Positions 16,805-23,254 of a stretch of DNA of 64,000 bases are shown one piece after another (position 1 is the stretch's first letter; each line of letters starts with the position of its first letter). The stretch is from Lachnospiraceae bacterium (lineage in GTDB: Bacteria; Bacillota; Clostridia; Lachnospirales; Lachnospiraceae), in assembly GCA_900770345.1 (NCBI GenBank), contig CAAGKF010000294.1, forward strand, positions 1 to 64,000. The letters are read 5' to 3'. Made by a program: the position numbers and the translations under genes. The notes under the pieces are model-generated. The model had not been told where the DNA came from and searched no databases. It saw only the letters and a list, made by a program, of their open reading frames with translations.

Positions 16805-17425
16805 ATGGATCCGAATACATTTCCCACCAAGGGGAATCTGATACTGGCAAAAAATTCCCTGAAGCTGGCTGTTATGGGATACGGATTGATGGATAAAAAG
16901 AGAAATATCCTGATCCGCGAGCTGATGGAGCTGATCGATCAGGCCAGGGGGATTCAGACGGAGATCGACAGCACCTTTCGGACTGCCTATGAGGCCCTTC
17001 AGAAGGCCAATATTGAATTGGGAATCAATTATGTTCAGGAGATCGGCGCTTCCGTGCCTGTGGATGACGCGGTGAGAGTGAAGGTCAGAAGCATTATGGG
17101 AACAGAAATTCCTCTGGTGCAGCATGAGCAGAAGCCCATGGCTCTGGCTTACGGTTTTCAGAGTACTTCGGAGGCGCTGGATGAGGCCAGATATCATTTT
17201 GAGAAGGTAAAGGAACTGACCATCAAGCTTTCCATGGTGGAAAATTCCGCTTATCGTCTGGCTAACTCCATCAAGAAAACCCAGAAACGGGCCAATGCCT
17301 TAAAGAACATTACGATTCCTCATTATGAGGAGCTGAGCAAGTCTATTTCCAACGCTCTTGAGGAGAAGGAAAGGGAGGAGTTTACCCGTCTGAAGGTGAT
17401 CAAGAGAACAAAAACAGCGAAGTAG
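16805..17425 (+). CDS. ntpD: V/A-type ATPase subunit D
   Basis: A 206-residue central stalk subunit forming a long antiparallel coiled coil inside A3B3. Typical features are PTKGNLILAKNSLKLA near the N-terminus and the C-terminal helix RLANSIKKTQKRANALKNI. The ATG at 16805 is spaced 8 bases from GGGAGG and is preferred to a GTG at 16796 that overlaps the end of subunit B. It is the last gene of the ATPase operon. Confidence 0.94.
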   Translation: MDPNTFPTKGNLILAKNSLKLAVMGYGLMDKKRNILIRELMELIDQARGIQTEIDSTFRTAYEALQKANIELGINYVQEIGASVPVDDAVRVKVRSIMGTEIPLVQHEQKPMALAYGFQSTSEALDEARYHFEKVKELTIKLSMVENSAYRLANSIKKTQKRANALKNITIPHYEELSKSISNALEEKEREEFTRLKVIKRTKTAK

Positions 17426-17463
17426 AGGCCGGATAAGGACGGCCGAAAAAGGAAGGGGAAGTT

Positions 17464-17844
17464 ATGTATACATTCAAGGATCTGGTAGAGATTACAGCAA
17501 AGCTGCGGTCTCCTGAGGGGTGTCCCTGGGACAGGGAGCAGACCTTTGAAAGTCTGAAAAAGTATCTGCGAAATGAGTCCCAGGAGGTTTTTGAGGCGGT
17601 AGATAAAGGAGATATGGAAAATCTGTGCGAAGAGCTGGGAGATGTGCTTTTTCAGGTTATGATAAACAGTCAGATTGCCAGTGAATCAGGAGCCTTTACA
17701 ATTGATGATGTGGTGGACGGAATCTGTCGGAAAATGGTGAGAAGACACCCCCACGTATTCGGAGATATCAGGGTCAATTCGGTGGAGGAAGGGAACGCTC
17801 TCTGGAATCAGATAAAAATGCAGGAAAAAGCCAAAAAACCTTGA
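17464..17844 (+). CDS. mazG: MazG-family nucleoside triphosphate pyrophosphohydrolase
   Basis: A 126-residue single-domain MazG enzyme that hydrolyses nucleoside triphosphates to monophosphates and pyrophosphate. The metal-binding acidic pattern appears in NESQEVFEAV and CEELGDVLFQV, with LRSPEGCPWDREQTFESL at the N-terminus. Bacillus relatives are fused to a methylase domain; here only the MazG half is present. Its position just before hup and rqcP matches the conserved Firmicute order. Its TGA stop lies inside the -35 hexamer of the hup promoter. Confidence 0.92.
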   Translation: MYTFKDLVEITAKLRSPEGCPWDREQTFESLKKYLRNESQEVFEAVDKGDMENLCEELGDVLFQVMINSQIASESGAFTIDDVVDGICRKMVRRHPHVFGDIRVNSVEEGNALWNQIKMQEKAKKP

Positions 17845-17869
17845 CAAACAGTAGTAAAACAGATATAAA
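17841..17869 (+). promoter_or_regulatory. hup promoter
   Basis: TTGACA (17841-17846) and TATAAA (17864-17869) with a 17-base spacer. A small hairpin, ATCCGG/CCGGAT, lies in the leader around 17903-17923. The -35 hexamer overlaps the mazG stop codon. Confidence 0.85.
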
Positions 17870-17943
17870 TGTATGGTATACAAAACACAAAAATGTAACC
17901 AATCCGGGGGCCTTTTCCGGATAATATTAGGAGGAAGAAATTG

Positions 17944-18219
17944 ATGAATAAGACAGAATTAATCGCAGCTGTTGCTGAGAAGGCAGAGCTTTCCAAGAAA
18001 GATGCAGAGAAAGCAGTTAAGGCATTTACAGATGTTGTATCCGAAGAACTGGTTAAAGGCGGAAAGGTACAGCTGGTTGGCTTCGGTACTTTTGAGGTAG
18101 CTGAGAGAGCAGCCAGAGAAGGAAGAAATCCTAAGACCGGAAATACCATGACCATCGCTGCTTCCAGAACTCCGAAGTTCAAAGCCGGCAAGGCTCTGAA
18201 GGATGAGGTTAATAAATAA
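17944..18219 (+). CDS. hup: HU-family DNA-binding protein
   Basis: A 91-residue histone-like protein that bends and compacts DNA as a dimer. The family signature GFGTFEVAERAAREGRNPKT covers the start of the DNA-binding arm; N-terminal helices are seen in MNKTELIAAVAEKAELSKKD. The ATG at 17944 is spaced about 8 bases from AGGAGG; an in-frame TTG just upstream is less likely. It has a strong promoter of its own. rqcP follows at 3 bases. Confidence 0.95.
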   Translation: MNKTELIAAVAEKAELSKKDAEKAVKAFTDVVSEELVKGGKVQLVGFGTFEVAERAAREGRNPKTGNTMTIAASRTPKFKAGKALKDEVNK

Positions 18220-18222
18220 TTT

Positions 18223-18462
18223 ATGAGACTGGATAAGTTTCTCAAGGTTTCCCGTCTGATTAAGCGGCGCACGGTGGCCAATGAGGCCTGTGATGCAGGG
18301 CGTGTTCTGGTGAATGACAAGCCGGCTAAGGCATCACTTAATGTGAAAGCAGGAGATATTATCGAAATTCAGTTTGGCGCCAAGGCAGTTCGGGTGGAAG
18401 TTCTGGATGTACAGGAAACCGTGAAGAAGGATGACGCGAAGGAATTGTACCGTTATCTGTAA
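18223..18462 (+). CDS. rqcP: S4-domain ribosome-associated quality control factor
   Basis: A 79-residue protein made of one S4 RNA-binding domain (MRLDKFLKVSRLIKRRTVAN; GRVLVNDKPAKAS). By length, sequence and position it corresponds to Bacillus subtilis YabO/RqcP. RqcP stabilises P-site tRNA on obstructed 50S subunits while RqcH adds alanine tails. It lies 3 bases after hup and shares its transcript. A terminator-like hairpin follows. Confidence 0.9.
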   Translation: MRLDKFLKVSRLIKRRTVANEACDAGRVLVNDKPAKASLNVKAGDIIEIQFGAKAVRVEVLDVQETVKKDDAKELYRYL

Positions 18463-18481
18463 TAGTTGGAATAGAATGGCC

Positions 18482-18528
18482 AACCTCCCCATATATTTAA
18501 CATAGGTTAGATATACGGGGAGGTTTTT
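18482..18528 (+). terminator. Terminator or attenuator hairpin overlapping the yabP ribosome binding site
   Basis: AACCTCCCC (18482-18490) pairs with GGGGAGGTT (18517-18525), extended by A-T pairs, and is followed by a run of Ts. The 3' arm contains GGGGAGG, which is the yabP Shine-Dalgarno sequence 8 bases before its ATG. The hairpin can thus both end the hup-rqcP transcript and hide the yabP ribosome binding site on read-through RNA. Confidence 0.75.
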
Positions 18529-18531
18529 GTT

Positions 18532-18819
18532 ATGGAAGAAAAGATCGCCGGCAGCCGCCAGCACAGGCTTGTATTGCAGAACCGTTCATCCGGCAGTATT
18601 ACCGGGATCTGCGATGTTATTTCCTTTGATGAGAATTCAGTGGTTCTGGATACGGATATGGGGCTTCTCACCATCAAGGGAAAAGAGCTCCATGTGAGCC
18701 GTCTGACCCTGGAAAAAGGAGAACTGGATATTGAAGGAAATGTGGACAGCTTTTCCTACAGCTCCAATGAGGCCTTGAGGCGGTCGGGTGAGTCTCTGTT
18801 TACCCGTCTTTTTAAATAG
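18532..18819 (+). CDS. yabP: Sporulation protein YabP
   Basis: A 95-residue YabP/YqfC family protein, made in the mother cell during sporulation. Visible features are QHRLVLQNRSSGSITGICDV at the N-terminus and LLTIKGKELHVSRLTLEKGE in the centre. There are no membrane segments. In Bacillus, yabP and yabQ form a SigE-dependent pair; yabQ follows here at 13 bases. Its ribosome binding site lies within the preceding hairpin. Confidence 0.9.
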   Translation: MEEKIAGSRQHRLVLQNRSSGSITGICDVISFDENSVVLDTDMGLLTIKGKELHVSRLTLEKGELDIEGNVDSFSYSSNEALRRSGESLFTRLFK

Positions 18820-18832
18820 CGGGAGGGAGAGC

Positions 18833-19213
18833 ATGAGCGCAAGGATCGAATATGAGGCATGGCTTCTGGTTCTGAGCCTGGCAACCGGCGCCTGGCTGAT
18901 GCTGGCATACGACACCCTCCGGGTTTTCCGTCTTATGATTCGCCACGGTAATTTCGCGGTAGGCCTTGAGGATTTCTGTTACTGGATCTATGCGGGACTT
19001 GTGACCTTTGTTCTGCTGTATGAGCAGAATGACGGGGTGTTCCGGATCTATGTGATCGCGGGGGTCTTCGGGGGAATGATTCTCTATGACCGCATTATCA
19101 GCAGATTTTTCTTCCGGTGCTTGAAAAAAGCAGGCAAATGTTTTACAATGATAGTTAACAGGCTCAGGCGGTCTTCTGTCTGTGGTCATGGAAACGGAAG
19201 AGTTGGTGAGTAA
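18833..19213 (+). CDS. yabQ: Spore cortex protein YabQ
   Basis: A 126-residue membrane protein with hydrophobic segments at about residues 7-27, 42-60 and 67-88. The second contains the stretch LEDFCYWIYAGLVTFVLLYE that is typical of YabQ, which is needed for spore cortex formation in Bacillus. The start is the ATG at 18833, 7 bases after GGGAGG; a longer frame overlapping yabP is rejected. The C-terminus is basic. Confidence 0.88.
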   Translation: MSARIEYEAWLLVLSLATGAWLMLAYDTLRVFRLMIRHGNFAVGLEDFCYWIYAGLVTFVLLYEQNDGVFRIYVIAGVFGGMILYDRIISRFFFRCLKKAGKCFTMIVNRLRRSSVCGHGNGRVGE

Positions 19214-19216
19214 CAG

Positions 19217-19537
19217 ATGAAATCATCCTATGGCAGATCAAAGCGAATGAAGCGGGACCGGTGGGCCAATCGTATGGCTATTTTGGGAATTACCATGGTG
19301 GTTCTGAGCCTGGCAGTGGTGATCAATACCAAGGGAGCCGGCTTAAAGCAGGCAGATCTGGAGTATCAGATGAAGGAAGCCCAGCTTCAGGATCTGGTAA
19401 AGGCTGAAAAGAAGCGGACGGAAGAGCTGAACGAGTATAAGGTTTATGTGAAGACACAGAAGTACGCGGAGGAAGTAGCCAAGGAAAAGCTTGGACTGGT
19501 GAATCCGGATGAGATCCTGCTGAAGCCGTCCAATTAG
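19217..19537 (+). CDS. divIC: Septum formation initiator DivIC/FtsB
   Basis: A 106-residue bitopic division protein with a basic N-terminus, one membrane helix (about residues 19-38), a coiled coil (LEYQMKEAQLQDLVKAEKKR) and the conserved end EEVAKEKLGLVNPDEILLKP. DivIC works with FtsL and DivIB in activating septal wall synthesis. It starts 3 bases after yabQ, as in the conserved Firmicute order. Confidence 0.92.
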   Translation: MKSSYGRSKRMKRDRWANRMAILGITMVVLSLAVVINTKGAGLKQADLEYQMKEAQLQDLVKAEKKRTEELNEYKVYVKTQKYAEEVAKEKLGLVNPDEILLKPSN

Positions 19538-19553
19538 ACGATGAACAGTTTCA

Positions 19554-19628
19554 GGACGAAAAATGGCGAAACATTTTGGAGTTTCCCCGCATAATGTGAC
19601 ATATATTTCCCTCCCGGGTGCGTATACT
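19554..19628 (+). promoter_or_regulatory. Putative Spo0A-activated spoIIE promoter
   Basis: GTGACA (19596-19601) and TATACT (19623-19628) are spaced by 21 bases rather than 17. This is the unusual spacing known for SigA promoters activated by Spo0A, such as spoIIG and spoIIE of Bacillus. Upstream are two Spo0A-box-like sites in tandem, GGACGAA (19554-19560) and TGGCGAA (19564-19570), offset by 10 bases. The second fits TGNCGAA exactly. Confidence 0.6.
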
Positions 19629-19657
19629 GAAAGGTACGCAGACGAGGAGGGATTTTT

Positions 19658-21100
19658 GTGTTTTCGGGTAAGAAAAGGAATAAAGCGAGATCGGATGTAA
19701 ATTATTATACGGCCAGAAGGCTGGGAGATATGGCGGAGTCCCTGGAACGTCTGGCGAAGGCTTTTGATGACGGATTGAATCCCGGAGGACAGCTGACCAG
19801 GGATGACGGACTGGCTGCCATGCAGGCTTCGGCGGCTCTGGTATGCGGAGACTGCAGCAGATGCAATCTCTATGCTGACGGGGAGAAAGAGGACAGCCAT
19901 TATATGCATTATCTGCTGCGTACCTTTGAACAGAAAGGGTGTATCGGGTGTGAGGATATGCCCCAGATGTTTCAGACAGGATGCAGAAAAAAAGAGGATT
20001 ACCTGGTCCAGTTAAACAGGAGTCTGGGACGGGCTACTATGAATCTGTCCTGGAAAAACCGTTTCCTGGAAAGCCGGGATGCGGTTATGTCTCAATTTCG
20101 GGAGCTTGCGGTAATTTTGGAGGAATTTTCAAAGCAGATTGAACGGGCCAGAGATATTACGCAGGAATATGAGCGGAGTGTCAGGAAGCAGTTTCGCAGG
20201 TGCCATATGGCAGTGGATAATCTGCTGCTTTTTGAATATGAAAACGGGCGCAGAGAGGCGTTTGTAACAGTAAGGACTACAGACGGAGGCTGTGCCACTT
20301 CGCGGGAGGCGGCTCAGATCATGGCGCGGGCCATGGAAGGAGTGCGCTGGATGCCGGCCAGAGACAGCAGGAGTGTTATTACCGGACAGTTTGTCACGGT
20401 ACGTTTCCTGGAAGAGGGGGAATATCGGGTGCTCTGCGGCGCTGCCAGGATCCCCAGGCAGGGAGAACGGTATTCCGGTGATAATTATGCTTTCTGTGAA
20501 AGTCAGGACAGCCAGGTGGTAATGAGCCTGTCCGATGGAATGGGAAGCGGAGAGGAAGCCTCAAGGGAGAGCCGCCAGGTGGTAGAGCTGACGGAGCAGC
20601 TGATAGAAGCCGGATTTGCAGCCCGGACTTCTTTAAAGCTGGTAAATACGGTCCTGCTCCTGTCGGGAGCGGAGCAGCATCCGGCTACACTGGATGTAAG
20701 CTGTATTGATCTTCACACTGCTTCTCTGGAGGTGCTGAAGCTGGGAGCGGTATCCACCTTTATTGTGGGACGGGAGAGGGTAGAGATCCTGGAGGCCGGT
20801 CAGGTGCCGGCGGGAGTATTTAGCAGTGCGGAGCCGGTGTTTTTGTCCAGGGAACTGTCTGCCGGGGACAGGGTCATCATGATGACTGACGGTGTATTGG
20901 ATGCCCTGCCGGGGGAGGATAAGGAACAGGTAATGGGAAAATTTCTGGAAGAAGCGGAGGAGATGCCGCCTCAGGAGCTGGCGGAAAAGATCCTGGATTT
21001 TGCCGTATCTTTTATTCCGGCGCCGAGAGATGATATGACGGTGCTGACGGCGGGGATATGGAGGAAGAGAGCGGCAGAGAGAAAAAACTTGCATGTATAG
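19658..21100 (+). CDS. spoIIE: SpoIIE-family serine phosphatase lacking the membrane domain
   Basis: A 480-residue protein. The C-terminal ~210 residues are a PP2C-type phosphatase with metal-binding motifs MSLSDGMGSGEEA, MMTDGVLDAL and APRDDMTVL. The N-terminal half has a Cys-rich patch (CGDCSRCNLY, GCIGCED) and a helical region like the central region of SpoIIE. In Bacillus, SpoIIE dephosphorylates SpoIIAA to release SigF in the forespore and has ten N-terminal membrane helices. No membrane helix is seen here, and the protein is ~340 residues shorter than Bacillus SpoIIE. The GTG start has GAGGAGG 7 bases upstream, so the short form looks genuine. Its position between divIC and tilS is canonical. 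Confidence 0.85.
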   Translation: MFSGKKRNKARSDVNYYTARRLGDMAESLERLAKAFDDGLNPGGQLTRDDGLAAMQASAALVCGDCSRCNLYADGEKEDSHYMHYLLRTFEQKGCIGCEDMPQMFQTGCRKKEDYLVQLNRSLGRATMNLSWKNRFLESRDAVMSQFRELAVILEEFSKQIERARDITQEYERSVRKQFRRCHMAVDNLLLFEYENGRREAFVTVRTTDGGCATSREAAQIMARAMEGVRWMPARDSRSVITGQFVTVRFLEEGEYRVLCGAARIPRQGERYSGDNYAFCESQDSQVVMSLSDGMGSGEEASRESRQVVELTEQLIEAGFAARTSLKLVNTVLLLSGAEQHPATLDVSCIDLHTASLEVLKLGAVSTFIVGRERVEILEAGQVPAGVFSSAEPVFLSRELSAGDRVIMMTDGVLDALPGEDKEQVMGKFLEEAEEMPPQELAEKILDFAVSFIPAPRDDMTVLTAGIWRKRAAERKNLHV

Positions 21101-21162
21101 GGGAATGCGGGGTATAGTAGAGAGGAACAGATACGTGAAACCGGAATACAGGAGAAAGAGAA

Positions 21163-22680
21163 ATGGACAGGCTGGAGCAGAAGGCGAGAAAAACCATCAG
21201 TGAATACGGAATGCTGGAGAAAGGGAGCAGAGTTCTTGCGGCATTGTCTGGAGGGGCGGATTCAGTCTGCCTCTTATCTTTGCTTGTAAAGCTGAGGGAG
21301 GAGTTTGAGCTGGATGTGCGGGCGGTTCATGTGCATCATGGACTGAGAGGAGCCGAGGCGGACAGAGACGCGGAGTTTGCCCGGATTCTCTGTGAAAAGC
21401 TTTCTGTCCCCTGTCATATCATAAAGGTAGATGTGCGTTCCTTTGCCGCAGAAAAAGGAATGTCTGAGGAGGAGGCCGGAAGATATCTGCGGTATCAGGC
21501 ACTGGAGCGTGAGGCTGACGGGTGGGAGGCTGACGGATGGGAGGCTGACGGATGGGAGGCTGACGGATGGGAGGCTGAGGAGCGGGAGTCTGCAGAACAG
21601 GAGTCTGATAAGAGAGAGTCCGGCTGCGGGCCGGCAGCTGTCCGTATTGCGGTGGCCCACCACAGCGGGGATCAGGCGGAAACGATCCTGCATAATCTTT
21701 TCCGCGGAAGCGGTCTGGCCGGTTTGCGGGGAATTCCCTATGTAAGAGGCAGGATCATCCGCCCGCTGCTGGAATGTGACCGGAAGGAGATTATGTCCTG
21801 GCTGGAAGCTCAGGGTCTGGAGCATATCCAGGATTCTACCAACAGTTCGGATCACTACACGAGAAACCGTATCCGCAGCCGGATACTTCCGGCGATAGAA
21901 GCAGATGTGAACCGTGGGGCAGTGGGAAATATCCTGCGCATGGGGAAGGCTGCAGCCATGGCGGATGCTTATCTGGAGGATCAGGCGGAAAGCTGGATCC
22001 GGGCAAATGTCAGGGCTTCAGGAGGCGGAGAAGAAGGAGCGGATACGGATAGACCGAGGTTTTTTGGGATTCCGTTAAAGCCTTTTCTTCTTCAGGCGGA
22101 TATTATCCGTTTTTATGTTGTCATGAAGCTTTTGAGGGAGCTTTCCGGCTCTGCCAGGGATCTGGGCTGGGTCCATGGGGAGCAGGTGCTGATGCTGGCG
22201 GACCGTCAGGTGGGAAGAAGCGTGGATCTTCCCTATGGGCTGCGGGCAGTCAGAGAATACGAAGAAATACGGCTGGAAACAGCCGGGGAGGAAAGAAGGT
22301 CCGGGGGAGAAAAAGGGGCTGCGGCAGGCTGCTGGAAGTTGGAATTTAAGACATTTTCTTATGAAAACGGCCAAGAATTTCCGAAAAACAGGTATACGAA
22401 ATGGTTTGACTGTGATAAAATAAAGGGTACGCCCGTGGTAAGAACCAGGAAGCAGGGGGACTACATTACCCTGTCAGACGGAAGCCGCAAGACGCTGAAA
22501 CGGTTTATGATTGATGAAAAAATACCCAGGCAGCAGAGGGATGAGATCCCCCTTCTGGCAGACGGAAGTCATGTGATGTGGATTATAGGATACCGCATCA
22601 GCGGGTATTATAAAATAGGATCTGATACGAAGCAGGTGCTGCAGGCCAGGCTGGTATTGCCGGATATGGCAGAGGAATAA
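21163..22680 (+). CDS. tilS: tRNA(Ile)-lysidine synthetase
   Basis: A 505-residue enzyme that attaches lysine to C34 of tRNA-Ile(CAU), changing its decoding from AUG to AUA. The ATP-binding P-loop is ALSGGADSVCL (about residues 28-38). DSTNSSDHYTRNRIR is a TilS signature. The C-terminal domain ends near RRFMIDEKIPRQQRD-type sequence. Residues ~115-150 hold an insert of four 5-residue repeats (EADGW) and an acidic tail, absent from typical TilS, placed just before the conserved IAVAHHSGDQAETIL. AGGAGA precedes the ATG. Confidence 0.94.
   Translation: MDRLEQKARKTISEYGMLEKGSRVLAALSGGADSVCLLSLLVKLREEFELDVRAVHVHHGLRGAEADRDAEFARILCEKLSVPCHIIKVDVRSFAAEKGMSEEEAGRYLRYQALEREADGWEADGWEADGWEADGWEAEERESAEQESDKRESGCGPAAVRIAVAHHSGDQAETILHNLFRGSGLAGLRGIPYVRGRIIRPLLECDRKEIMSWLEAQGLEHIQDSTNSSDHYTRNRIRSRILPAIEADVNRGAVGNILRMGKAAAMADAYLEDQAESWIRANVRASGGGEEGADTDRPRFFGIPLKPFLLQADIIRFYVVMKLLRELSGSARDLGWVHGEQVLMLADRQVGRSVDLPYGLRAVREYEEIRLETAGEERRSGGEKGAAAGCWKLEFKTFSYENGQEFPKNRYTKWFDCDKIKGTPVVRTRKQGDYITLSDGSRKTLKRFMIDEKIPRQQRDEIPLLADGSHVMWIIGYRISGYYKIGSDTKQVLQARLVLPDMAEE
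21511..21585 (+). repeat. 15-bp in-frame tandem repeat inside tilS
   Basis: Four copies of a 15-base unit, GAGGCTGACGGATGG, run from 21511 to 21570, the first with one base change. A diverged fifth unit extends to 21585. Each encodes EADGW, so copy-number change would keep the frame. Confidence 0.92.
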
Positions 22681-22698
22681 TAAACGGAGGATAAAATT

Positions 22699-23226
22699 AT
22701 GGCAGACAAGATTCGTGTATTGCTGACAGAAGAGGAAGTAGACAGCCGCATTAATGAGGTGGCTACACTGATCAACAGAGATTATGCGGGAAAGGAAGTT
22801 CACCTGATCTGTATACTCAAGGGCGGAGTATTTTTTACCTGTGAACTGGCCAAGAGACTTACGGTTCCCGTATCGATGGATTTTATGTCCGTATCCAGCT
22901 ACGGATCCGGCACGGTATCCAGCGGTGTTGTAAGGATCGTAAAGGATCTGGATGAGCCTCTGGAAGGAAAGAATGTGCTGATCGTGGAGGATATTATTGA
23001 TTCCGGACGGACTCTGTCCTATCTGATCGAGGTATTGAAGCAGAGAAATCCGGCCAGCATCCGCCTGTGCACATTGTTGGATAAGCCGGAGCGCCGGGTG
23101 AAAAAGCAGGTAAAAGTGGATTATACCTGTTTTACGATTCCCGATGAGTTTGTGGTAGGCTATGGCCTGGATTATGACCAGAAATACCGCAATCTGCCCT
23201 ATATCGGAGTGGTGGAGCAGGAGTGA
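22699..23226 (+). CDS. hpt: Hypoxanthine phosphoribosyltransferase
   Basis: A 175-residue purine salvage enzyme that converts hypoxanthine or guanine plus PRPP to IMP or GMP. The PRPP-binding motif is NVLIVEDIIDSGRTLSY (around residue 94). The flexible loop is SSYGSGTVSSG, and the C-terminal VGYGLDYDQKYRNLPY is typical. It lies 18 bases after tilS and before ftsH, a gene order conserved in Firmicutes. CGGAGG precedes the ATG. Confidence 0.95.
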   Translation: MADKIRVLLTEEEVDSRINEVATLINRDYAGKEVHLICILKGGVFFTCELAKRLTVPVSMDFMSVSSYGSGTVSSGVVRIVKDLDEPLEGKNVLIVEDIIDSGRTLSYLIEVLKQRNPASIRLCTLLDKPERRVKKQVKVDYTCFTIPDEFVVGYGLDYDQKYRNLPYIGVVEQE

Positions 23227-23254
23227 TAACAGTTCAGTCTAAGGAGGCAATTCG

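Noticed and set aside
21511..21585. Direct repeats as a possible CRISPR array
   Set aside because: The units are 15 bases, contiguous without spacers, and encode EADGW in frame within tilS.
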